This document shows positions 43,543 to 51,346 of a stretch of DNA of 64,000 nt, in pieces. Numbering within the stretch: the first letter of the stretch is position 1; the number at the start of each line of letters is the position of its first letter. The notes under the pieces were generated by a model. That model searched no databases and had not been told where the DNA came from. It saw nothing but the letters and a program-made list of their open reading frames with translations. Where the stretch lies: positions 498,030 through 562,029 of the forward strand of contig LR732703.1 in the NCBI GenBank assembly GCA_902506565.1, read 5' to 3'. Made by a program: the position numbers and the translations under genes. The DNA comes from Burkholderiales bacterium 8X. Its GTDB lineage: Bacteria > Pseudomonadota > Gammaproteobacteria > Burkholderiales > Burkholderiaceae_C.

Positions 43543-43812
43543 ATGGCTATCTACAGAGATCGACGCAAGATGCACCCGTCGTTGTCGAAGGCATTCGACT
43601 CGGTGCAGAAGTCCGGCTTCCAGGTGCGGTACTCGGGCATCTACGCCTGCATCGAATGCGGCGTGGAGATTGCCTTGTCGGCAGGGCGCCTGGTGCCCGA
43701 ACGACCGAACAACCCTCATGCGCCCGGCTGTCCCGACGGTGGTTGGCGGCTCGTCGTGGCGACATCGGCGCCGGTCGAGCGACCTGCCACGAGCGAAAGC
43801 AAGGACTCCTGA
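43543..43812 (+). CDS. Small protein with zinc-ribbon-like Cys/His pattern
   Basis: 89 residues, TTGGAG 7 bases before the ATG. YACIECGVEIALSAG gives a C-x2-C knuckle at ~35-38, followed by NPHAPGCPDGGW with a second H-x3-C, a plausible four-ligand zinc site. The N-terminus is basic (YRDRRKMHPSLSK). No family recognised. Own promoter likely: TAATACGAAT at about 43515 resembles a -10 element. Convergent with the YkgJ-type gene. Confidence 0.6.
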   Translation: MAIYRDRRKMHPSLSKAFDSVQKSGFQVRYSGIYACIECGVEIALSAGRLVPERPNNPHAPGCPDGGWRLVVATSAPVERPATSESKDS

Positions 43813-43853
43813 CGCTGGGTGGTTCTCGCTCTGCGGGGATGAGGCTGGTCGGG

Positions 43854-44171
43854 TCATTGCCGCTGCACCTCCACGCTGCTGTCGCAGCCCCGGCCTGCGG
43901 CCACGAACCGCAATGCGGCCTTCGACATCCAGGGCGCAGCGCCACGCAGGATCTTCGGTAGCCACTTCGCCGAATCGGTGACCAGACCACAGCGGTAGCG
44001 TCCCTCTTCTTCCGAGAACTCGAGCACCGCGCACGGACCGCTTGCGCGCCTGCTGAAAAGCATTCCGACCGGGCAGGGCTCGCTGGTGCAGCAGATGCCG
44101 CATCCGTTGCAGGATTCGCCGACGGAGGGCTTGGCCGGAGCCTCGACGCGCAGCAGGATGACTTGGGGCAT
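43854..44171 (-). CDS. YkgJ-family cysteine-cluster protein
   Basis: 105 residues from ATG 44171; a GTG nine codons earlier is possible. Family signature C-x2-C-G-x-C-C-x4-C in CNGCGICCTSEPCPVGM (about residues 21-37) with further cysteines in GPCAVLEF and YRCGLV. YkgJ proteins are predicted to hold zinc or an Fe-S centre; function unknown. Lies downstream of the methyltransferase on the same strand with a 123-bp gap. Confidence 0.85.
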   Translation of the reverse strand: MPQVILLRVEAPAKPSVGESCNGCGICCTSEPCPVGMLFSRRASGPCAVLEFSEEEGRYRCGLVTDSAKWLPKILRGAAPWMSKAALRFVAAGRGCDSSVEVQRQ

Positions 44172-44272
44172 GCGCGATGATCGCCCGTCTGCAGGCACGC
44201 AACCCGCCGATCAAGTCCGGAATATCCGCCCAATTCGAGCCAGCCGAACTGCAGGCCGCACCCTATGCCGAC

Positions 44273-44293
44273 ATTCGGCATTCGGGATTCGGG
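44273..44293. repeat. Three tandem 7-bp ATTCGG(C/G) repeats
   Basis: ATTCGGC, ATTCGGG, ATTCGGG in direct succession, immediately beyond the methyltransferase stop codon and upstream of the YkgJ-type gene. Confidence 0.7.
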
Positions 44294-44294
44294 T

Positions 44295-45134
44295 TCAAGC
44301 CGGCCGTGTACCCGACGCGAGCAAGAGCTCGTTCGGCCCCACCCAGCCTTCGTCTCCGCCAAATGCTCGAAGCGATTCCTCGATCTCCTGCCAAGCCAAC
44401 TGCCTGGCGCTTTCGTCCAGGGGCGCGAGGACTTCCATGATCGGTGAGCCGGAGTCTCGAACGAAGGCGACGTAGGCTGCCGCATCGGGAAGCGAAAACG
44501 GCGCCGCGACCGGTGTCGATTCGACATCGGCAAAGCCGGACGCCTTCAACAGCTCGGCAAGCCTTCCCGGTTCCGCGAGGCTGAACAGGCCGCCTGCCGC
44601 GTACGGGTCGGCACTGCCCGGCAGGCCTCGGTGCTTGCGAGCCACCTTCATCATGATCGTGATGCAGGGGTTCTTCGCGACCTCACCGAAAACCAGTGCG
44701 ACGAAGCGACCGCCGGGTCGGAGGGCATCGAATGCCTGCGCCACGGCAGCAGCCGGGTTCGTGCAAAACATCAGGCCGAGCCTGCACATCACCGCATTGA
44801 AACCCGCTGTCGTCGCCAACGGTTGCTCCGCGTCTCCCACGGCGAAGCGGACGTTGGCCAGGCCCGCCGCCAGCAGGCGCTCGCGAGCGAAGCCGAGGAT
44901 CCGCGGAGAGAGGTCGGTCGCCAACACCTCGCCCGATGGGCCGACGGCACGCGCGATGTCCATCGTCTGGTCGCCTGCGCCGGCAGCCAGGTCGAGTACG
45001 CGCGCACCGGGCGCGAGGCGTGCCTCGGCCAGCATCGCTGCGGTCGACGGTTGCAGCCACGCATGGACGATCGGCGTGCTCCGCGACCAGCCCTCGGCGG
45101 CCCGGTCCCAGGCGCTCGCACTCGGGTTCGTCAT
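44295..45134 (-). CDS. Class I SAM-dependent methyltransferase, UbiE/MenG-like
   Basis: 279 residues from ATG 45134, overlapping the Bug stop as ATGA. SAM motif I VLDLAAGAGDQTMDIA (46-61), the acidic ribose-binding residue in LATDLSP (about 74), motif II in VRFAVGDAEQPL, motif III ALRPGGRFVALVF. Close in style to ubiquinone/menaquinone methyltransferases, but the N-terminus (WDRAAEGWSRSTPIVHAW) and C-terminal half are those of a separate methyltransferase group. Paired with a Bug receptor and a divergent LysR, so perhaps it modifies an imported compound. Confidence 0.87.
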   Translation of the reverse strand: MTNPSASAWDRAAEGWSRSTPIVHAWLQPSTAAMLAEARLAPGARVLDLAAGAGDQTMDIARAVGPSGEVLATDLSPRILGFARERLLAAGLANVRFAVGDAEQPLATTAGFNAVMCRLGLMFCTNPAAAVAQAFDALRPGGRFVALVFGEVAKNPCITIMMKVARKHRGLPGSADPYAAGGLFSLAEPGRLAELLKASGFADVESTPVAAPFSLPDAAAYVAFVRDSGSPIMEVLAPLDESARQLAWQEIEESLRAFGGDEGWVGPNELLLASGTRPA

Positions 45135-46156
45135 GTCTGCGCCCGGATGCCGGCCTCGACCAGCAGCGGGGTCCAGGCCCGGCGGTCGTCTTCGATCTTC
45201 GCGGCCAGTCCGGCGGGCGAGCTTGGCGCCGCCGTCATGGCGGCGTCTCGAAATCGGCTCGCCAGCACCGGCTGCGCGACTGCCTTGCCGATGGCGATCG
45301 CGGCCTCTTCCGCGATGGCAGGCGGGGAGCCGGCCGGCGCGAAGAAGGCGAACCACTCGCGCATCACCGATCGTGCCTGGCCCTGTTCGGCGAGTGTGGG
45401 CACGCCGGGCGAGAAACGGCTGCGCTCGCGCCCGGAAGTGCCGAGCAATCTGAGCCGGCCGCTGGCGACCTGCGGCAGCAGCAGGCCTTCCGGCAGCGCG
45501 AGCACGGCCACCTGTCCGCCGAGCAACGCGGCGATCGCGGGTGGGCCGCCCGGGTAGGGAACGTGACGCCAGTCGAGACCGGCCTGGTCGAACAACATGA
45601 CTTCGAGGATGTGCGGCAGGGTGCCCGTGCCAGGCGATGCCGCGTTGGCTGCGCCAGGATGGCGCCGCATCCAATCGAGCAGCATCTTCATGTCGGCGAC
45701 CTCGGCCGGCACGGCACTGCCGACGGCAATGGCCAAGTCCATCTCTGCCGCCATCGACAAGGGCACCAGGTCCCGCTCGGGTTCGTAGCCGAGCTTCGGA
45801 TAGAGCGTCGGGTAGAGGCTTGCGATCGCGCCCTGGCCCAGCAGCCAGGTCGAGCCATCCGGCGGCGCCGACCTGAGCGCCTGGACCGCGATCTGCCCAG
45901 CTGCGCCCGGGCGGTTGTCCACCACCACCTGCTGCGCGAACACGCCCACCAATGCTTCGCCGAAAGTGCGCGCGACGATGTCCGGCACGCTGCCGGCCGG
46001 GCCGGTGCACAGGATCCGAAGCCGTTCCTGCCGGGCGGGGGACGCCGGTTGCGCGAAGAGCGTCGAGTGGCAGGCGATCGAGGCTGCTGCTCCGGCGCTC
46101 GCGATCAGCAGCCGGCGGCGCGGCATCCGGCAAGAGGTGAAAAGGGTGCTCGTCAT
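45131..46156 (-). CDS. Bug (TctC) family receptor, divergent
   Basis: 341 residues from ATG 46156. Signal with RRRLLIASAGAAASIAC; a cysteine sits near the end of the hydrophobic core, but signal peptidase I cleavage near FAQP is as likely as a lipobox. Marks are weaker than in the other copies: LRILCTGPAGSVPDIVAR, DNRPGAAGQIAVQALRSAPPDGST, HVPYPGGPP (G-P instead of Y-K-G). Divergent from LysR at 46259 and coupled to the methyltransferase. Confidence 0.9.
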   Translation of the reverse strand: MTSTLFTSCRMPRRRLLIASAGAAASIACHSTLFAQPASPARQERLRILCTGPAGSVPDIVARTFGEALVGVFAQQVVVDNRPGAAGQIAVQALRSAPPDGSTWLLGQGAIASLYPTLYPKLGYEPERDLVPLSMAAEMDLAIAVGSAVPAEVADMKMLLDWMRRHPGAANAASPGTGTLPHILEVMLFDQAGLDWRHVPYPGGPPAIAALLGGQVAVLALPEGLLLPQVASGRLRLLGTSGRERSRFSPGVPTLAEQGQARSVMREWFAFFAPAGSPPAIAEEAAIAIGKAVAQPVLASRFRDAAMTAAPSSPAGLAAKIEDDRRAWTPLLVEAGIRAQT

Positions 46157-46223
46157 CTGCAGCCTCCGGGTCAAGGGCGGGCACCACCTTAGGCCGGCAC
46201 CTGGCAGCCGACAAGGCGCGGAC

Positions 46224-46242
46224 TTGCGGAACGGGGCCGCAA
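46224..46242. promoter_or_regulatory. 19-bp dyad, candidate LysR site
   Basis: TTGCGG-N7-CCGCAA with perfect arms, in the 102-bp gap between the divergent Bug gene and LysR, 16 bp before the LysR start. Fits an autoregulatory LysR box of T-N11-A type in general form. Confidence 0.5.
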
Positions 46243-46258
46243 TGATGCATAACGGGCG

Positions 46259-47152
46259 ATGCTCGACTGGAACGACCTGAAATTCTTCGCGGCTGTTGCC
46301 CGGCACGGGAGCACCCTGGCTGCGGGACGCGCACTCAAGGTCGATCAGTCGACCGTGCAGCGGCGGCTGACGGCGCTGGAGCGGCACATCGGACGCGCGT
46401 TGGTGCAACGGCACACCACCGGCTACAAGCTCACCGACTTCGGTTGCGAGGTGCTCGGTGCGGCACGCGAAGTGGAGCGGGCGGTCGGCGAGTTCGAGCA
46501 GGCGCTGGTGGTGTCGAAGCGCAACGCAGCAGGTGCCATCCGGCTCACCTGCCCGGAGCCGATCGTCGACCGCTTGGCTCGCTCCGGCCTGCTGGATCGC
46601 TTTCATGCGTTGCACCCCGGGCTGCACGTGGAATTCGTGATGAGCGACCGGTACGTCGACCTGCGCACCGGCGAAGCCGATGTCGCGCTGCGTTCCGGCG
46701 ACACGGACGACGGCGTGCTGGTCGGCCGAAAGGTCGGCGACTCGTTGTGGGCCGTGTACGCGAGCCGCGACTATGTCGCCCGGCACGGCGCGCCTTCCTC
46801 CGTCGAAGAGATCCAGGCGCATCCGGTCGCGGGTTTCGAGGAGAGCATGGCCTCCCACCGGGCAAGCCAATGGCTGCGAGAGGTCGCGCCCGACGCCAGG
46901 ATCGCGGCGCGAAGCAGCAGCGTTCTCGGGCTGCTGCATTCGGTCAAGGCCGGTGTCGGCATTGCGCCTCTGCCGACCGCGATCGGCGATTCGGACGCGG
47001 AGCTGGTCCGGGTGCTCGGTCCGATCGCCGCGCTGTCGCGCGACTGGAAGCTTCTCGCGATGCCCGAGATCCGGAAGACTGACCGCGTCAGCGCCTTCTT
47101 CGACTTCATCGCAGGGGAGATCGAGGCGCTCAGACCCATCATCACCGGCTAG
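46259..47152 (+). CDS. LysR-family transcriptional regulator
   Basis: 297 residues. HTH ~1-60 (LKFFAAVARHGSTLAAGRAL, VDQSTVQRRLTALE), with the truncated, slightly atypical helix order of the LysR subgroup found beside Bug operons; effector domain ~90-290 (GAIRLTCPEPIVDRLA). Divergent from the Bug - methyltransferase pair. Confidence 0.88.
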   Translation: MLDWNDLKFFAAVARHGSTLAAGRALKVDQSTVQRRLTALERHIGRALVQRHTTGYKLTDFGCEVLGAAREVERAVGEFEQALVVSKRNAAGAIRLTCPEPIVDRLARSGLLDRFHALHPGLHVEFVMSDRYVDLRTGEADVALRSGDTDDGVLVGRKVGDSLWAVYASRDYVARHGAPSSVEEIQAHPVAGFEESMASHRASQWLREVAPDARIAARSSSVLGLLHSVKAGVGIAPLPTAIGDSDAELVRVLGPIAALSRDWKLLAMPEIRKTDRVSAFFDFIAGEIEALRPIITG

Positions 47153-47184
47153 CGGCTCCGGCGCCTCGATCGTTCACGGCAGGC

Positions 47185-47943
47185 TCAGAACTCCTGGGAG
47201 ACCGGCCGCAGCACCACCTCGTTGATGTCCACGTCCGCCGGTTGTTCAACTGCATAGACGATCGCGCGTGCCACCGAGTCCGCAGGGATCTGGTTCGCTT
47301 CATAGAAGGCATTGACGCCGGCGGCCGCATCCGGGTCGGTGGTGTTGAACTTCAGCTCGGAATCGACTGCGCCCGGCGACACGATCGTCACCCGCACGCC
47401 GGAGTTGCCGACCTCGACGCGCAGGCCTTCGGAGATGGCGCGCACCGCGTACTTGGTCGCGCTGTAGACGGTACCGATCGGGGTGAACACCTTGAACCCG
47501 GCGATCGACGAAATGTTGACGATGTGGCCGCTGCCCTGCGCCTTCATGCGCGGCAGCACTGCCGCGATGCCGTAGAGCACGCCCTTGATGTTGACGTCGA
47601 TGGTGCGGTCCCACTCGTCGACCTTGAGCTTGTCGATCGGGGAGAGCGGCATCACGCCTGCGTTGTTGACCAGCACGTCGATGCGGCCGAAGGCTTCGAT
47701 CGTGGCTGCCGCCAGGCGCTCGAGGTCTGCGCGCTTCGAAACATCGGTGGCGACGGCCATGGCTTCGCCGCCGGCGGCGCGGATCTCGGCGACCACGGCA
47801 TCGAGTCGATCGACGCGGCGGGCAGCGAGCACCACCTTGGCGCCGCGTGCGGCCAAGTGCCTGGCGGTCGATTCGCCGAGACCGCTGCTGGCGCCGGTGA
47901 CGATGGCGATCTTGCCGCGGATGTTGTCTTGGATCGAGGTCAT
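47185..47943 (-). CDS. Short-chain dehydrogenase/reductase (classical SDR)
   Basis: 252 residues from ATG 47943, with GGAACC nearby upstream; upstream in-frame readings run into LysR. Cofactor motif TGASSGLG (residues ~16-23), NNAG (~93-96), catalytic Ser in NISSIAG, Y-x3-K in YSATKY. The arginines in AARRVDR after the second strand favour NADP(H). The divergent LysR at 48064 probably controls it. Substrate unknown; many such SDRs reduce ketones or quinones. Confidence 0.9.
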   Translation of the reverse strand: MTSIQDNIRGKIAIVTGASSGLGESTARHLAARGAKVVLAARRVDRLDAVVAEIRAAGGEAMAVATDVSKRADLERLAAATIEAFGRIDVLVNNAGVMPLSPIDKLKVDEWDRTIDVNIKGVLYGIAAVLPRMKAQGSGHIVNISSIAGFKVFTPIGTVYSATKYAVRAISEGLRVEVGNSGVRVTIVSPGAVDSELKFNTTDPDAAAGVNAFYEANQIPADSVARAIVYAVEQPADVDINEVVLRPVSQEF

Positions 47944-48033
47944 AAGGTTCCTTTCGGGTGAGTTGGTTTGCGGGAGTGAAGGCAGTGTCGAAAATCTCGC
48001 TGTTCCCGTAAATGAACGTCTGGCGTGTTCAGA

Positions 48034-48050
48034 ATTCCTGTAACCGGAAT
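48034..48050. promoter_or_regulatory. 17-bp dyad between SDR and LysR, candidate operator
   Basis: ATTCC-N7-GGAAT with perfect arms, 14 bp before the LysR start. The 120-bp divergent gap holds no other equally clear dyad. Confidence 0.5.
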
Positions 48051-48063
48051 ACCATCGCTGCGC

Positions 48064-48954
48064 ATGTCCAACCGTTTCGAAACCCTTCGCGTCTTCTGCA
48101 TCGCAGCCGAGTCCGACAATTTCCGCGACGCCGCAGTCAAGTTGAGCGTCTCGCCGCAGGTGGTGACGCGTGCCGTGCGGCAGCTCGAGGAAGAACTGGG
48201 CGAGCCGCTCTTTCACCGCAGCACGCGTGGCGTGCAGGTCACCGAGTTTGGAACCCAGCTACTGGAGCGCGCGCGCGGCGCGGTGGCGGGCGTCGAGCAG
48301 CTGTTCGAGCGGCACGACCGCCGCGCGTTGTCGCAGCATGCCGGCCGGGTGCGGGTCACCGCGCCGCACGTGTTCGGGCGTCGGCTGGTGGCGGACGCCT
48401 TGGCGCCGCTGCTGGCGATGCATCCGGGGCTGGTGATCGACCTGCGCTTGTCCGAACAACATGCGGACATGGTGGACCAGCAGATCGACATCGGCGTGCG
48501 CGTCGGCACCTTGCGCGACGCTCGGTTCGTGACCCGTTCGCTCGGGCGGATGGCGCTGCGAGTCGTGGCGGCGCCATCCCTCATCGAGCGCGTGGGTGTG
48601 CCGAGCGACCTCGAAGCCCTGCGAGGGTTGCCGCTTACCGCGCTGATCGACCGGAGTTCGGGTCGGCCGTGGCCGTGGCTATTCAGCAAGGGCCGCCAGA
48701 TCAGCCCGGCCGTGGCCGCCTTCCTGACGGACGACGTGGATGCGGAGGGCTCGGCCGTGCTGGCGGGCGCAGGGTTCGGCCAACTGGTCGGGGCGCTGGC
48801 CGAGCCTTGGCTTGCGACCGGCGAGCTGATCGAGGTACTCGAAGGCGAGCGCCCGGAGGCCTGGCCGATTCATGTCTTCAGGCCGCAGCGCGGGCCGGTG
48901 CCTGCGCGGGTCCGCCTGGTCTATGACGCGCTGGTCGCGGCGCTCAAGCGTTGA
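48064..48954 (+). CDS. LysR-family transcriptional regulator
   Basis: 296 residues from ATG 48064; an earlier ATG at 48025 would overlap the candidate operator. HTH ~4-62 (FCIAAESDNFRDAAVKLSVS, PQVVTRAVRQLE); effector domain ~92-290. Divergent from the SDR. Redox- or substrate-sensing cannot be read; there is no conserved OxyR-type cysteine pair. Confidence 0.9.
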   Translation: MSNRFETLRVFCIAAESDNFRDAAVKLSVSPQVVTRAVRQLEEELGEPLFHRSTRGVQVTEFGTQLLERARGAVAGVEQLFERHDRRALSQHAGRVRVTAPHVFGRRLVADALAPLLAMHPGLVIDLRLSEQHADMVDQQIDIGVRVGTLRDARFVTRSLGRMALRVVAAPSLIERVGVPSDLEALRGLPLTALIDRSSGRPWPWLFSKGRQISPAVAAFLTDDVDAEGSAVLAGAGFGQLVGALAEPWLATGELIEVLEGERPEAWPIHVFRPQRGPVPARVRLVYDALVAALKR

Positions 48955-48992
48955 CCAGCTCCGAAAGCTAGGCGCAATATGGGACGAGGATC

Positions 48993-49015
48993 GCGAAGCT
49001 TCCGCCTCGCTTCGC
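48993..49015. terminator. Stem-loop between convergent LysR and loiP
   Basis: GCGAAGC-N9-GCTTCGC, a perfect 7-bp stem in the 81-bp convergent gap. No T-run, so moderate support. Confidence 0.4.
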
Positions 49016-49035
49016 CTCGCCTCGGCCCGATCGAC

Positions 49036-49803
49036 CTACTTGCCGCTGTCGAGGCGCTTTTGCATCGCCGCCGCACGCTCCGTCGACGGCGGATGCGAGC
49101 TCAGCATCGAGTTGCCGGACGACTTGCCTTCGCTCAACTTGGCAAGCTTCTGGAAGCTGGTCACCAGACCCTTGCGCTCGAGCTTGCGTTCGCTCAGCAA
49201 GTCGAAAGAATAGCTGTCGGCGGCGCTCTCCTGCGATTGCGAGAACTGGGCGTTGAGGAATTTTTCTGCCAGGTCACCCGCCTGCGATTGCGAGAGCTGG
49301 CCAGCCACGCCGCCTGCAGCGCTGGCGAGGCCGCGAGCGGCGGACGCGGCGTAGGCGGTCTGCATCCGTGACTTGGAGTGACCCAGTGCGACGTGCCCAA
49401 TTTCATGACCGATCACGCCGCGAAGCTCGTCGTCGTTCATCAGGTCCATCAAGCCGCTGTAGACCCTGATGCAGCCGTTGGCCATGGCCCAGGCGTTGAC
49501 GTCCTTGGTCATGTAGACCTTGTAGTTGGCCGTCTTGCCGTTCACCGTCGTCGGCATCGAGCGGACGACCTGGTTCAGGCGCACGGTGTAGTTGCTGCCG
49601 GCCGGCGCGATCGGGTTCTTCTGGTCCATCGATGCGCACGACTGGTCCGACATGGTGGCAATGTCGCCATCACTCAACGACATGGCCTTGAAGGCGGTGC
49701 CGCCGACATCGGTCAGCTTGCTCGCATCCATGGTCTTCATGGTTTCGCAGCCGGCAAGAGAAAGTGTCGCGGCGATCGCGAGCATCGGAAGATGTTTGTG
49801 CAT
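49036..49803 (-). CDS. loiP: Metalloprotease LoiP-type lipoprotein, M48 family
   Basis: 255 residues from ATG 49803 (CTCTCCA/GGAG context upstream). Lipobox LAGC with lipidated C19. Zinc motif H133-E-I-G-H137, followed by VALGHSKSRMQ, and the third ligand in QESAADSYSFDLL (~197). Landmarks YMTKDVNAWAMANGCIRVYSGLMD and SLSDGDIATMSDQSC match E. coli LoiP as I remember it. LoiP is an outer-membrane-attached protease that cleaves between hydrophobic residues and works with BepA under low osmolarity. Confidence 0.93.
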   Translation of the reverse strand: MHKHLPMLAIAATLSLAGCETMKTMDASKLTDVGGTAFKAMSLSDGDIATMSDQSCASMDQKNPIAPAGSNYTVRLNQVVRSMPTTVNGKTANYKVYMTKDVNAWAMANGCIRVYSGLMDLMNDDELRGVIGHEIGHVALGHSKSRMQTAYAASAARGLASAAGGVAGQLSQSQAGDLAEKFLNAQFSQSQESAADSYSFDLLSERKLERKGLVTSFQKLAKLSEGKSSGNSMLSSHPPSTERAAAMQKRLDSGK

Positions 49804-50074
49804 TGGAGAGAGAAACAAGTGAGAGTTGAGAGACAGAAGCTCGAAGGTCGGCCTGCAGCCAGTGACGACTGTCGCCAGGCTTTGGCCACGATAAGGAACA
49901 AGCGCCATCAGCCAATCGTCGATGTCCAAGGTGTCACGGTCGACGGCTTCGCGAGTTGTTGTTCTTTGATGATACGAAACGTATGTGTCAGGAAAAACGC
50001 CGAGTTGCGTCGTCTGGAGTGGTTGCGGGAAGGGACTTCGAGGCGAATGAATCTCGAGAAGATAAGCTCGCCCG
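49804..50074. other. Intergenic region between divergent loiP and DUF2254 genes
   Basis: 271 bp without a convincing gene. It is less GC-rich than the flanks, includes AT-richer stretches near 49965-49990 (TTGATGATACG), and must hold both promoters. I see no strong dyad and no small RNA signal. Confidence 0.5.
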
Positions 50075-51346
50075 ATGTCCGAAAAGTTCGTCTTTCTCTT
50101 GCAACGAACCCTGCGCAAGACCTGGTGGCGATGTACCTTGTTCGCGCTCTTTGCCGTGCTGGCGGTGATCCTCGCGACCATGCTCGGCCCGTACATCGCG
50201 ACCGATGTGGCGCTGAAGCTGGGTTCGGATTCGATCGACAGCCTGCTCAACATCCTGGCATCCAGCATGTTGACGGTCACGATCTTTTCCGCGAGCACCA
50301 TGGTGTCGTCCTTCGGCACGGTCGCCAGCAGCGCGACGCCCAGGGCATCTCAGCTCCTCATCGAGGATTCGACCATCCAGAACACGCTGGCGGCCTTCAT
50401 CGGCGCCTTCATCTACAGCGTCATTGCCCTGGTCGGCCTGCATGCGCATGTGTATGGCGATGGCGGACGGCTGGTTCTGTTCGGCTTCACGCTCGTCGTC
50501 CTGGTGCTGGTGGTGATCGTGCTGCTGCGCTGGATCGACTACCTGTCGGTGCTCGGGCGAATGGGCGAGACGATTCGGCGGGTCGAAGAGGCGACGCAAA
50601 AGGCCATGGACCAGCGGATCGAAAAGCCTTTTCTCGGCGGCGTTCGACAGCAGACGGGTGAGCGGGGCGCCTTCGCGTTCGCGAGTCCCAAGACCGGTTT
50701 CGTGCTGCACGTCTCGATGGACTTGCTGCAGGACCAGGCGAAGAAGCTCGACACGAAGCTCTATCTGCACGTGCTGCCCGGCAACTTCGTCGAACCGGGT
50801 ATTTCGATCATGACGAGCGATCGCGCGGTCGACGCAAAAACCCAGGCAGCCTTGTGCGATGCCATCTCGATCGGTCCGAGCCGCACCTTCGATCACGACC
50901 CACGCTTCGGCCTGGTCGTGATGGGCGAGATCGCAGCACGCGCGTTGTCTCCGGCAGTCAACGATCCCGGCACCTCGCTCGACGTGATCGCCACCGCCGT
51001 CAAGCTGTTCGTGCATTGGACGACCGCTGCTGCCGACCGCGGTGAAGACGCATCCGAGCCGCAGTTCGACCGCGTTGCCGTCCCGGCGATCGACGCGGCC
51101 GGCATGGTCGGCGACGTGTTCGCGCCCATCGCACGATACGGTGCCGGGGCGGTCGAGATCGGCATCGCACTCCAACGCGCGCTCGGCTCGCTCGATCGCC
51201 TCGAGGGCGACCTTGCAGGGGCTGCAGAGGCGATGTCTCGATACGCGATGCAGCGCGCCGTGCATGCGGGGCTTCCGGAAGTCGATCTCGATGAGATCAG
51301 GCGAAGCTCGGTCTGGACACGCGCCAGCGCGTCGGGCGCTGCTTAG
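50075..51346 (+). CDS. DUF2254 family membrane protein
   Basis: 423 residues. Four membrane segments in the first half (about 18-40, 58-82, 105-128, 136-155), then a soluble C-terminal domain with the conserved DPRFGLVVMGEIAARALSPAVNDPGTS block. Family function unknown. Its last 4 bases overlap the last bases of the convergent kinase gene. Confidence 0.88.
   Translation: MSEKFVFLLQRTLRKTWWRCTLFALFAVLAVILATMLGPYIATDVALKLGSDSIDSLLNILASSMLTVTIFSASTMVSSFGTVASSATPRASQLLIEDSTIQNTLAAFIGAFIYSVIALVGLHAHVYGDGGRLVLFGFTLVVLVLVVIVLLRWIDYLSVLGRMGETIRRVEEATQKAMDQRIEKPFLGGVRQQTGERGAFAFASPKTGFVLHVSMDLLQDQAKKLDTKLYLHVLPGNFVEPGISIMTSDRAVDAKTQAALCDAISIGPSRTFDHDPRFGLVVMGEIAARALSPAVNDPGTSLDVIATAVKLFVHWTTAAADRGEDASEPQFDRVAVPAIDAAGMVGDVFAPIARYGAGAVEIGIALQRALGSLDRLEGDLAGAAEAMSRYAMQRAVHAGLPEVDLDEIRRSSVWTRASASGAA

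Noticed and set aside
46157..46939. N-terminal extension of the Bug gene at 45131
   Set aside because: It runs through the divergent LysR gene and adds sequence before an intact signal peptide.
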